This document shows, in pieces, positions 52,416 to 60,482 of a DNA stretch of 64,000 bases. The stretch lies in contig NZ_JAIVFT010000020.1 in NCBI RefSeq assembly GCF_020829665.1, forward strand, positions 62,001-126,000. The letters are read 5' to 3'. The position numbers and the translations under genes are program-made. Below the pieces are notes generated by a model. That model was given only the letters and a program-made list of their open reading frames with translations, made no database searches and had not been told where the DNA came from. Position 1 is the first letter of the stretch. Each line of letters begins with the position of its first letter. Origin of the DNA: Nostoc sp. CHAB 5824. GTDB taxonomy: Bacteria; Cyanobacteriota; Cyanobacteriia; Cyanobacteriales; Nostocaceae.

Positions 52416-53336
52416 ATGAATTGGAGCAACTGGATATATCTAGGAGCAGGAATAGCACTAGGTATGGTTTTCCGTCAGTTATTTGCGCGGTCGTCAAATG
52501 TTTCATCTAGCTCGTCTCCAGTAGCGCCATTAGATCAACAGGATATGCCACCAATAGCGCAACAGCTACAGCAAACTCAGCTGGCATACCAAATGGCAAG
52601 GGAAATGAGCCAGTTTAAAGCTGGTTTTTTGGCGCGGACTACCCATGAATTGCGATCGCCTCTCAGTGGTCTGATAGGCTTGCATCAGTTAATTTTGTCG
52701 GATCTGTGTGAAGACCCCGCTGAAGAGCGAGAATTTATTGCCCAAGCTCACGAGCGAACGCTGAAGCTACTCAAGCTGATGGATGAAATTCTCAGTGTTG
52801 CCAGAACAGAACACGGTACTAATAAATTAGATATTCAGCCCAGACCGTTAGCCCAAGTTTTAGAAGAGGTTCATAATTTAACTTATATGCTGGCGGCCAA
52901 TCGCAATTTTCCCTTGCAATTGTTACCCGCCGACCCAGAAATTTATGTTTTGGTAGATTACCTCTGGCTCCGCCAAATATTGATAAGTTTAATAGACACT
53001 GCCATTACTCAAATGCAGGAAGGCAGCATCTGTATTTCCAGTAGCACTGTACCTACAAATAATTTTGCAAATATTTGGCTGGATGTACCAACTCATGCTA
53101 TATCCTGGAGCGAGCCGATTAATTTGATTAAATCTGAAGATCATTTGACGCAGATTGACCAAGGAAACGCTGCTCTTTCTCCAGGAATGAGGCTATTAAT
53201 TAATCAGACTCTGGTGGAAGTTATGGGAGGAAAGTTAGAAATCCTGCCCTCAACTATTGCCCAGGAACCACATCAACAGGTTACCAGGCTACAAATCTCT
53301 ATCCCCCTAGTGATTCCTGAAGCTGAACTTCTGTAG
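52416..53336 (+). CDS. sensor histidine kinase with degenerate ATPase domain
   Basis: The 306-residue protein has an N-terminal membrane segment (NWIYLGAGIALGMVFRQL), a short linker, and a HisKA domain with the phospho-acceptor His77 in FLARTTHELRSPLSGLIGLH. The ATPase half is poorly conserved: LRQILISLIDTAITQ stands where the N-box (LxNLxxNA) should be, and no DxGxG G1 box is seen. From memory this matches Alr0117 of Anabaena PCC 7120, reported to affect heterocyst development, and gene order agrees. It may be phosphorylated by another kinase rather than itself. It overlaps the convergent GNAT gene by 38 bases. Confidence 0.8.
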   Translation: MNWSNWIYLGAGIALGMVFRQLFARSSNVSSSSSPVAPLDQQDMPPIAQQLQQTQLAYQMAREMSQFKAGFLARTTHELRSPLSGLIGLHQLILSDLCEDPAEEREFIAQAHERTLKLLKLMDEILSVARTEHGTNKLDIQPRPLAQVLEEVHNLTYMLAANRNFPLQLLPADPEIYVLVDYLWLRQILISLIDTAITQMQEGSICISSSTVPTNNFANIWLDVPTHAISWSEPINLIKSEDHLTQIDQGNAALSPGMRLLINQTLVEVMGGKLEILPSTIAQEPHQQVTRLQISIPLVIPEAELL

Positions 53337-53769
53337 TAGGAACAAAAGCAGGGTTAGTTAGGTTGTGTAGCACCATCGTAGTGGTGGTGTTGGGTTTAAA
53401 ACCAATCTTTTCGTAGAAACCCTGCTGGTGAGTAGTCATCAGGTAAACGCGCTCAACCCGCCTCATGCGGGGATGACTCAAAACGGTTTCTACTAAATTG
53501 CTTCCCAATCCACTACTTTGATATTCTGGATGAATCACAACATCCCAAATTGTGGCGCGATATATACCATCAGATGTTGCTCTAGCAAAGCCAATTAGTC
53601 GATCGCGATCGTAGACGCAAATCACTGGCTCACTGTTGGCAATGACTATACCTAAATTTTCAATACTGCGACCTTTTGCCCAGAAAGCTGAAATATTTAA
53701 CAGTTCTTGGAGTTGGTAAAGGTCAATTTCAGACTTGCGCTCGCTAAATTGAATCTGAGACTCGGTCAT
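53299..53769 (-). CDS. GNAT acetyltransferase, paralogue of the gene at 48378
   Basis: The 156-residue protein is a GNAT: RLIGFARATSDGIYRATIWD, VIHPEYQSSGLGSNLVETVL with the acetyl-CoA-binding QSSGLG, and QQGFYEKIGFKPN. The first two blocks are near-identical to those of the GNAT at 48378-48929 (RLIGFARATSD and ATIWDVV-x-HP), so the two are paralogues. The long N-terminal Ser-rich extension of the other is absent. The acceptor is unknown. Its 3' end overlaps the histidine kinase gene tail to tail. Confidence 0.88.
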   Translation of the reverse strand: MTESQIQFSERKSEIDLYQLQELLNISAFWAKGRSIENLGIVIANSEPVICVYDRDRLIGFARATSDGIYRATIWDVVIHPEYQSSGLGSNLVETVLSHPRMRRVERVYLMTTHQQGFYEKIGFKPNTTTTMVLHNLTNPAFVPTTEVQLQESLGG

Positions 53770-53886
53770 ATATGGTATCGACTTTTGGCAATATCTTTGT
53801 ATGGTTAAGTCATATTTTGCTAGAAATTACTGTACGTGTACATATATATGCAACGAGAAAAAAAGTTTAATCATCTATCCCAATAT

Positions 53887-54300
53887 TTAATGACAAACCC
53901 ACTTCCATAGAGGATGAGTTGGCCCCTGCTGACGTATCCGATAAACTTGTTTTTCTAAACGTTGTTTTTCCTGCTGTGGTAGTCCGAGTAGAATATTCCG
54001 ACTTTGCCAAACTAAAACAGCAGCAGTCATCCCAATACAAAAGGCTAAACCGAAGGTAGACAGTGGATGATAAAAGAGTCCATATCGCACTGCTACCCAG
54101 GTAAAATATTGTTGCCACAGAGAAATTTCTGCACGTAAACCCCACAAGCTAACAGGTGCAATGGTAAACCATAAACAGCCGACAAACAGCCACCTGCCAT
54201 ATATTGTCAGCTGGTATAGCTTTTGAACTTGTTGAGCAAACGATGGGTCAAATTTCTCAAAGTCTGGGACAGTAGTTAATGGTTCTTCTGGTTGATCCAT
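53887..54300 (-). CDS. conserved membrane protein of unknown function upstream of nothing but behind secDF
   Basis: Started at the ATG at 54300 (MDQPEEPLTTVPDFEKFDPS) the protein has 137 residues; a start at 54366 would add 22 residues of less typical sequence. Two membrane segments are visible: TIYGRWLFVGCLWFTIAPVS (about 32-51) and FGLAFCIGMTAAVLVWQSRN (about 82-101). The C-terminus is charged (LGLPQQEKQRLEKQVYRIRQ). It lies 72 bases downstream of secF on the same strand and is probably in the secD-secF transcript; a role in export is only suggested by position. Confidence 0.72.
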   Translation of the reverse strand: MDQPEEPLTTVPDFEKFDPSFAQQVQKLYQLTIYGRWLFVGCLWFTIAPVSLWGLRAEISLWQQYFTWVAVRYGLFYHPLSTFGLAFCIGMTAAVLVWQSRNILLGLPQQEKQRLEKQVYRIRQQGPTHPLWKWVCH

Positions 54301-54372
54301 AGGGGAATAAAATACCAAAGCATAGGTGAGCAATTGAAAATGCTTTAACCTAATTGTGAAATGCACAGAAGT

Positions 54373-55362
54373 TTAACTATCCTGGGAACTGGCAGATGTA
54401 TCAATCGGTTCAGCGCTGTTTACTACCTGGGATTGACTCCTGCGCTCTCGCCACCAAGTAAGGAGAGTACTGGCGATGAAAATACTCGAATAAGCTCCCA
54501 TCGTGAAGCCAATAATCAAAGCTAAAGAAAAGTTTCTCAGTGTTTCTCCGCCAAATAGAAAGATAGCAGATAAGGTCAACAACACGGTTAAGGTAGTGTT
54601 GATTGATCTTGTCAAGGTTTGGTTAACGGCATCATCCACAATCTCGGCAATCGGGCGTTCAGGATTGATTTTAATAGTTTCCCGAATGCGGTCGTAAATC
54701 ACCACTGTGTCGTTGACTGAGAAACCTGTGATGGTAAGTAAGGCAACGATAAAAAGGCTATCTACTTCGATACCCGCCACCAAACCCAAAATTGAAAAAG
54801 CCCCTACCGTGATCAAGATATCGTGCAATAGGGCAACGATCGCAAACACGGCATAATCTAACTGGAAGCGGAAGCTCATATAGATAGTAATACCGATGAA
54901 GGAAACTATCAGAGCTAATATCCCAGACCTCAACAGTTCATTTCCCAAGGTAGGCCCAACGGAATCAATTTGATTTTTTTGCGGATCAAAAACACCAATT
55001 TGTTCGCTTAAAGCATTTTGCAAGTTGGTGCGCTGATCGACACCCAAATCTTTTGACCGAATTAATACACCATTTTCTGCCCCATTTTCCGAGATAAGTT
55101 GGATGCTGCTATCACCCAGTCCCTGCGCTTTTGCTACTTCCCGGACAGCGTTGATATCAATTGGTTTGTCGCAATTGCCTGGTTTGGTGCAATCTCGAAC
55201 AAATTGTAACCGTGTACCACCGATAAAATCTAAACCTGGGCGTAAGGGTGCGCGAATATTGGGTTGTTGCCAAGAAATCACCATTGAGATGATACCGCCG
55301 AGGATGATAACAGCAGAAATACTCCACCAAAGCGATCGCGATTTGTTTATACTCAGTTTCAT
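54373..55362 (-). CDS. secF: protein translocase subunit SecF
   Basis: SecF works with SecD to drive late steps of Sec-dependent export using the proton gradient. The 329 residues have the first membrane segment (WWSISAVIILGGIISMVISW), a periplasmic part with RPGLDFIGGTRLQFV, and five more membrane segments including VSFIGITIYMSFRFQLDYAV, the conserved TGFSVNDTVVIYDRIRE near 215-231, and TRSINTTLTVLLT. Its ATG overlaps the secD stop by 4 bases. Confidence 0.97.
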   Translation of the reverse strand: MKLSINKSRSLWWSISAVIILGGIISMVISWQQPNIRAPLRPGLDFIGGTRLQFVRDCTKPGNCDKPIDINAVREVAKAQGLGDSSIQLISENGAENGVLIRSKDLGVDQRTNLQNALSEQIGVFDPQKNQIDSVGPTLGNELLRSGILALIVSFIGITIYMSFRFQLDYAVFAIVALLHDILITVGAFSILGLVAGIEVDSLFIVALLTITGFSVNDTVVIYDRIRETIKINPERPIAEIVDDAVNQTLTRSINTTLTVLLTLSAIFLFGGETLRNFSLALIIGFTMGAYSSIFIASTLLTWWRERRSQSQVVNSAEPIDTSASSQDS

Positions 55363-56792
55363 TGAGCCACCTCTGCCTTCTTCGACGCTGGCAGGTTTGG
55401 ACAGAAAAGTTCTGTCTTCCGCAAAGAGGGAATTGAAATTGCCAAAAACAGTAATGTCCGACTACAGGTAATTGCGCTAAACATACTCACAGCCACCCCC
55501 AAAGCTAAGGTCAGTGCAAAGCCTTTGACTAAACCAGACCCCAGCCAAAACAGGGCAGCACAAGCAATCCATGTCGTGACGTTGCTATCTAAAATACTAG
55601 AAAATGCTCGGTAAAAACCAGATTCCACAGAACGATACAAAGATTTACCAGCCCGCAATTCTTCCCGCGTCCGTTCAAAAATTAGCACGTTGGCATCAAC
55701 CGCCATACCAATACTGAGGATAAAACCCGCAATTCCCGGCAAAGTTAGGGTGACACCCAATAAAGCAAAGGTTGACCAAGTTAAAAGGGAGTAGATCACT
55801 AGTGACACATCCGCAATTAGTCCTGGTAATCGATAGTAAAACACCATGAATATTAATACTAATGTTAGACCACCAACTCCAGCATAAATACTGCTTTGAA
55901 TGCTATCTTTACCCAAAGTTGCCCCTACTGTCCGCCTTTCTGCAATTTCTACTGGTACGGGTAATGCACCACCACGTAGCTGCACGCCTAAATCATTGGC
56001 TTGTTGTGCGGTAAACCGTCCTGTAATTATGGCAGAGCCACCACTAATACCTGCGGTAGCAAATTCTATACCTACGGTAGGAGCGCTGATCAGTTCATTG
56101 TCCAGAAAAACACCAATGCTACGCCCAGTACCGGCAAGATTTTTTGTCAAATTGGCAAACAGTTGGCCACCCTGTTGGTCGAAGCGAATGGCAACATGCC
56201 AGTTGTTACCTTGACTGGGTTCACCATAGGCATCCTTGAGGTATTTGCCAATTAGCGGTGGATTGGTGCTTTCAAACAATTCAGCGATCGCTTGATTATT
56301 TTTTTGCAAATCTTCTTGATTCTTGGCAATTGCTGCTTTATCTGTACTCTTTCTCAACTCTTCTTGCTTGGCTTTCAATTCGGCTCTAGATGCTTGAAAA
56401 GCAAACAGTTGGGTCTCTGTATTCGGCTTTTGGGTGCGAAATTCTAACTGCGCCGTACCCCCTAGCACCCGTTCGGCTTGCTCTGGGTCATTAACTCCTG
56501 GTAGTTGCACCAATATTTTATCTGCGCCGACTGTTTGGATCAGTGGCTCAGAAACACCCAGACCATTAATCCGACCTTCGACAACTTTCTTCACACCTTC
56601 CAATTCTCGTTCGGTGATTTTGGGAATATCCGCTGATGGTTTCACCTGAATTGTTAGCTGTGAGCCTCCGCGCAAGTCCAGCCCAAGAGGTATCGGAATT
56701 GTGGCAATCACCGTAATAGCGGCGATTATCAGGACTAAAATCAAAATTAATAGCGATCGCTGTCTTTGCATACCATAACTCGCAACTGACAA
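55359..56792 (-). CDS. secD: protein translocase subunit SecD
   Basis: The 477-residue protein has an N-terminal membrane segment (LLILILVLIIAAITVIATIP), then LGLDLRGGSQLTIQV, a long periplasmic domain with the ANDLGVQLRGGALPVPVEIA motif, and the C-terminal membrane core with GMAVDANVLIFERTREELRA, the family signature. It carries a Gln/Lys-rich insertion near 115-150 (AELKAKQEELRKSTDKA), common in cyanobacterial SecD. It starts the secD-secF operon; the pdhB stop is 122 bases upstream. Confidence 0.97.
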   Translation of the reverse strand: MSVASYGMQRQRSLLILILVLIIAAITVIATIPIPLGLDLRGGSQLTIQVKPSADIPKITERELEGVKKVVEGRINGLGVSEPLIQTVGADKILVQLPGVNDPEQAERVLGGTAQLEFRTQKPNTETQLFAFQASRAELKAKQEELRKSTDKAAIAKNQEDLQKNNQAIAELFESTNPPLIGKYLKDAYGEPSQGNNWHVAIRFDQQGGQLFANLTKNLAGTGRSIGVFLDNELISAPTVGIEFATAGISGGSAIITGRFTAQQANDLGVQLRGGALPVPVEIAERRTVGATLGKDSIQSSIYAGVGGLTLVLIFMVFYYRLPGLIADVSLVIYSLLTWSTFALLGVTLTLPGIAGFILSIGMAVDANVLIFERTREELRAGKSLYRSVESGFYRAFSSILDSNVTTWIACAALFWLGSGLVKGFALTLALGVAVSMFSAITCSRTLLFLAISIPSLRKTELFCPNLPASKKAEVAQ

Positions 56793-56914
56793 AGGCTATA
56801 ATAGCGCTCTTTTGAGGAGTTATGAGCAAGTAATGGGTGCTGGGGATCAGGGATTGGGGATTGGGCATTGGGTATGGGTTATTCTCCTTGTACCCAGTCC
56901 CCACTTCCCAGTCT

Positions 56915-57898
56915 CTAGACTCGCAACGCTACCATTTTTTCCACAGCTTCCACGATTTGCTCTGGTTGGATGATTGTTAGTCGTTCCAGATTGCCGTTGT
57001 AAGGTGTGGGGATATCTTGGGAAGAAAGCCGCAGTACTGGCGCATCTAATTCATCAAATAAGCGATCGTTAATTGAAGCAATGACTTCTGCTCCAATGCC
57101 CGCAGTTCGCATAGATTCTTCTACCACAATGACTTTATGAGTTTTACGTACTGATGCACCAATAGTATCAAAATCTAATGGCTTGAGCGAGATTAAGTCG
57201 ATAACTTCTGGATCATAACCTTCTTTTTCCAAAGTTTTTACCGCTTGCAGCACATGATGCCGCATCCGCGAGTAAGTGATAATTGTGACATCTTTTCCTT
57301 GACGCACAACTTCTGCTTTATCTAGGGGTAGTAAATATTCTTCTTCTGGTAAATCTTCTTTCAAGTTGTAAAGCAGAACGTGTTCAAAGAACAACACGGG
57401 ATTATCATCGCGGATAGCGGATTTCAGTAGTCCTTTAGCGTTTCTTGGTGTGGAGCAGGCAACAATCTTCAACCCTGGCACAGCTTGGAAGTAGGTTTCT
57501 AATCGTTGGGAATGTTCTGCGCCTAGCTGCCGTCCCACTCCTCCAGGGCCGCGAATTACCATCGGAATTTTAAAATTACCGCCAGAAGTATAGCGCAGCA
57601 TCCCGGCGTTATTGGATATTTGGTTGAAGGCGAGCAGTAAAAAGCCCATATTCATGCCTTCGATTATGGGACGTAGCCCAGTCATAGCTGCTCCCACTGC
57701 CATGCCGGTAAAGCTATTTTCGGCGATGGGGGTGTCTAAAATCCGGAGTTCGCCATATTTCTGGTACAGGTCTTTGGTAACTTTATAGGAACCGCCGTAG
57801 TGTCCTACGTCTTCACCGAGAACGAATACGCTGGAGTCACGTGCCATTTCTTCATCAATGGCTTCCCGTAAGGCGTTGAAGAATAGTGTTTCTGCCAT
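56915..57898 (-). CDS. pdhB: pyruvate dehydrogenase E1 subunit beta
   Basis: The E1 beta subunit, with E1 alpha, decarboxylates pyruvate in the pyruvate dehydrogenase complex. The 327 residues begin AETLFFNALREAIDEEMARD and contain FVLGEDVGHYGGSYKVTKDL, PIAENSFTGMAVGAAMTGLR with the TPP-activating glutamate, RGPGGVGRQLGAEHSQ, and the C-terminal transketolase domain with VVEESMRTAGIGAEV. It is not next to the alpha or E2 genes, which is usual in cyanobacteria. Confidence 0.96.
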   Translation of the reverse strand: MAETLFFNALREAIDEEMARDSSVFVLGEDVGHYGGSYKVTKDLYQKYGELRILDTPIAENSFTGMAVGAAMTGLRPIIEGMNMGFLLLAFNQISNNAGMLRYTSGGNFKIPMVIRGPGGVGRQLGAEHSQRLETYFQAVPGLKIVACSTPRNAKGLLKSAIRDDNPVLFFEHVLLYNLKEDLPEEEYLLPLDKAEVVRQGKDVTIITYSRMRHHVLQAVKTLEKEGYDPEVIDLISLKPLDFDTIGASVRKTHKVIVVEESMRTAGIGAEVIASINDRLFDELDAPVLRLSSQDIPTPYNGNLERLTIIQPEQIVEAVEKMVALRV

Positions 57899-58246
57899 TT
57901 AGACCTTTTAGTACGATTATGGTTTTAGAATTTTATCGTGCTGCTGTCGCAAATACCGTGAGCGATCGCACTAGTTAGAGATCGGATTTTTTAAAGGAAT
58001 CGCCCCAGACACAGAGAGAAAAAAGGTAAAAAGGTTTTTTCTAGATTCTTTATTATTTCCCATCTCTTGCGCTGTCTGTTTAATTGCTATTTTGCCCAAG
58101 CTGGAAACCACCTTCAAAGTTAGGCAATTCATATCTCGGAAATCCACGATCAAACAGATGAAGAAACTTGACTGATTTTCTACATATCAGGCGTGAGAAA
58201 TTTTGGCAACTACTTCAAGCGTACATTTGATTCAGATGCAAAGTAT

Positions 58247-58477
58247 CTAAATATTTTTTTGTGTCATCCTGGGTTCAGTACGTCCGGCTTCCCAGTTGCA
58301 AACACTGGTTTCACTGATTGCACGCCTAAGTCTCTCCACTAAAGTTCTATTCGCTTGCAAGGTTAGTCAGCGTTTAACTATCAAGCGTCGGATAAACTCA
58401 CTCTTGCCTGTTTGCTTGTGAGCTAAGATATCGGCTAGCCGCCGTTCCGTTTTTTCATCCAGTCTGACACTGAACAT
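58247..58477 (-). pseudogene. ribbon-helix-helix gene remnant with HTH-like tail
   Basis: An ATG at 58477 reads MFSVRLDEKTERRLADILAH then KQTGKSEFIRRLIVKR, a typical CopG/Arc-type ribbon-helix-helix domain (36 residues), ending at TGA 58369-58367. The same frame continues LTLQANRTLVERL, as if the TGA had replaced a Trp codon, and then reads SETSVCNWEAGRTEP, a XRE helix-turn-helix fragment, before TAG at 58249-58247. The gene thus seems broken by a stop and by a join to another regulator. The 36-residue protein could still be made and bind DNA. Confidence 0.6.
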
Positions 58478-58489
58478 ACCTTTTATTAC

Positions 58490-58504
58490 ACTTGTAGTAC
58501 AAGT
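58490..58504. promoter_or_regulatory. perfect palindrome upstream of the ribbon-helix-helix remnant
   Basis: ACTTGTAGTACAAGT is a 15-base palindrome with 7-base arms, located 13 bases before the ATG at 58477. Ribbon-helix-helix proteins usually repress their own promoters through such sites, so it is a candidate operator; this is inference from position and symmetry. Confidence 0.55.
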
Positions 58505-58673
58505 ATGACAATATTAATCTAGAAAAAATTCAATTTTGAATTTCTCACTGGCAAAAGCCAAAATACAGTAATCTCACGCTTAGATGCCAAGACACTAAAA
58601 TTGATTTTTCGCCTTTGCACCTATGCGTGAGATTTTTCGATAGCGATAAATTATTACTATTTAATTGTGTAGT

Positions 58674-59654
58674 TTACCGTAACCATCGCGCCGCATCTTT
58701 GGCATGGTAGGTCAAAATCAAGTCAGCGCCAGCGCGTTTAAATCCAGTTAAAGTTTCCATAACCACCCGCTCTTCATCAATCCAACCATTGAGAGCCGCA
58801 GCTTTCACCATCGAATACTCACCAGAAACATTGTAAGCGGCAACTGGTAAGTTACTCGCTTCCTTCACCCGCCAGATAATGTCCATATATGCCAAGGCTG
58901 GCTTAACCATGAGCATATCAGCACCTTCAGCAATATCCAATTTAATTTCTTTAATTGCTTCGCGGGCATTACCTGGGTCCATTTGGTAAGTTCTTCTGTC
59001 CCCAAATTGCGGTGTCGAGTCGGCTGCATCCCGAAATGGGCCATAATAACCCGAAGCATACTTAGCAGCATAAGACATAATTGGCGTATCTTGAAATCCG
59101 GCTTCATCCAAACCTACACGAATTGCTTGGACAAAGCCATCCATCATCCCAGAAGGCGCAATGATATCAGCACCGGCTTTCGCTTGAGAAACGGCCGTTT
59201 TTTTCAACAATTCCAGAGTTGGGTCATTTAAAACTCGTCCCGTTAAATCACCAACTTGTAAATAACCACAATGACCATGACTGGTGTACTCACATAAACA
59301 AGTATCAGCGATTACAATTAAATCTGGCACTGCTGCTTTTACCGCAGTCGCCGCTTTTTGGACGATACCGCAATCATGCCAAGCGCCAGTGGCATCCAAA
59401 TCTTTATCAGCTGGAATACCAAATAAAATAATAGAAGGAATTCCTAAGTCGTAAACTTCTTTTGCTTCTTCGACAATTTTATCTACTGAAAGTTGGTAGA
59501 CTCCGGGCATCGATTTTACTTCGTTAGCGATTCCCTCACCCGGTACAGCAAATAGTGGGTAAATTAAATCGCTTGTTGTCAAAACAGTTTCACGAACCAT
59601 CCGGCGCAGTTGGGGATGGGTACGCAGACGACGGGGGCGATGTGTAGGAAACAT
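58674..59654 (-). CDS. hemB: porphobilinogen synthase (5-aminolevulinate dehydratase)
   Basis: HemB condenses two 5-aminolevulinate molecules to porphobilinogen, an early step shared by haem, chlorophyll and bilin synthesis. The 326 residues include the metal site DTCLCEYTSHGHCG, whose three cysteines mark the zinc-type active site rather than the aspartate-rich type of plants, MVKPALAYMDIIW with the Schiff-base lysine, and YNVSGEYSMVKAAA. The start MFPTHRPRRLRTHPQLRRMV is the family's usual one. Confidence 0.97.
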   Translation of the reverse strand: MFPTHRPRRLRTHPQLRRMVRETVLTTSDLIYPLFAVPGEGIANEVKSMPGVYQLSVDKIVEEAKEVYDLGIPSIILFGIPADKDLDATGAWHDCGIVQKAATAVKAAVPDLIVIADTCLCEYTSHGHCGYLQVGDLTGRVLNDPTLELLKKTAVSQAKAGADIIAPSGMMDGFVQAIRVGLDEAGFQDTPIMSYAAKYASGYYGPFRDAADSTPQFGDRRTYQMDPGNAREAIKEIKLDIAEGADMLMVKPALAYMDIIWRVKEASNLPVAAYNVSGEYSMVKAAALNGWIDEERVVMETLTGFKRAGADLILTYHAKDAARWLR

Positions 59655-59998
59655 AAAATTTTATGAAGAAAAACAACGCAAATGGACACAAAATAAAGCG
59701 TCACAAAAGCAGGCTAAAATTTTCCTGCCGTCAGACAGACTACAAACAGTGCTTAACTGTCCTTTGCCCTACTCTTGATCAAGTTGTAGGGCAATTTTGT
59801 ATTCTACAGCTTGGTTGCATCTATCCGACGGGCTGGAAAAAAAACAACATAGTAAGCAATTCAAAATTCAAACTTCAAAATGCTAAGGGCCTCTGTTGGC
59901 AAAGTCCTGGCGATTGCTTGTGTGCAAACTCAAGGCTCAACAGCTTAATAAAAAATAACTGACAATTCCCAATTTTCAATGCCCCACGATCGCTTGTG
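59655..59998. other. intergenic region, no gene seen
   Basis: The 344 bases between the two minus-strand genes hold only a 99-codon forward frame with atypical composition (Lys/Cys/Asn-rich, no family likeness). A short repeat CAAACTTCAAAATGCTAAGG-like AT-rich segment is present. The hemB promoter should lie near 59655-59760. Confidence 0.4.
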
Positions 59999-60358
59999 CT
60001 AAAGAAATCGGAAAATATAAGGATAACGGAAGGGTACATCAGGATTGCTGAAAACTTTGATGAGCGCCCAAATTGTTAATCCCCAGTGCAATATATATCC
60101 CAAAGCTGCTAGTGGCCCCAGCAATAACAGAGGTAAGACTAACCAACCAAATAGAAAAAACAGCGCTCCCAGAATTCCTCCATAAAGCCAGACATTAAAG
60201 TGGAAATTAATGGATTCTTTGGCGTTTTCTTTAACAACAGGATCATCAGATACGAACAGTATGGCGATAGGTATACCTACAGATACCAAGGTTGTGCTGA
60301 GAAAAATGGCTCCATGCGATAAGCCAGATAGAAGCTTTCGCTTGTCTGTGTCGTACAT
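59999..60358 (-). CDS. DUF4870 family membrane protein
   Basis: The 119-residue protein matches DUF4870 (Tic20-like fold): KLLSGLSHGAIFLSTTLVSV as the first membrane helix, AKESINFHFNVWLYGGILGA, and LGPLAALGYILHWGLTIWAL, with the motif FN-x(H)-FN. Three or four membrane helices are expected. Function is unknown. GGAGAAA precedes the ATG. It stands alone and is divergent from prfC. Confidence 0.88.
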   Translation of the reverse strand: MYDTDKRKLLSGLSHGAIFLSTTLVSVGIPIAILFVSDDPVVKENAKESINFHFNVWLYGGILGALFFLFGWLVLPLLLLGPLAALGYILHWGLTIWALIKVFSNPDVPFRYPYIFRFL

Positions 60359-60482
60359 TTCTTTCTCCTATTTAGTCAGATTGTTGGTTATGTTACGACC
60401 CTATCACGAGCATCGTTGTCTTAAGATTAAAAGACTTACTAGAGTCAAAAAAAATTAAGTTAGCTAACAAACAAATACACTT

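Larger units (their letters stand above)
57899..58673. other. 775-base region between pdhB and hemB
   Basis: Apart from the ribbon-helix-helix remnant at 58247-58477 and its palindrome, described separately, this region is without recognised genes. Both flanking genes are on the minus strand, so the pdhB promoter should lie in 57899-58240. Confidence 0.45.

Noticed and set aside
57971..58153. 60-codon minus-strand frame downstream of hemB
   Set aside because: No start signal, no family likeness, and composition like surrounding non-coding DNA.
59663..59962. 99-codon plus-strand frame between hemB and the DUF4870 gene
   Set aside because: Composition is atypical, it begins only 9 bases from the hemB start on the other strand, and no known domain is seen; treated as chance.
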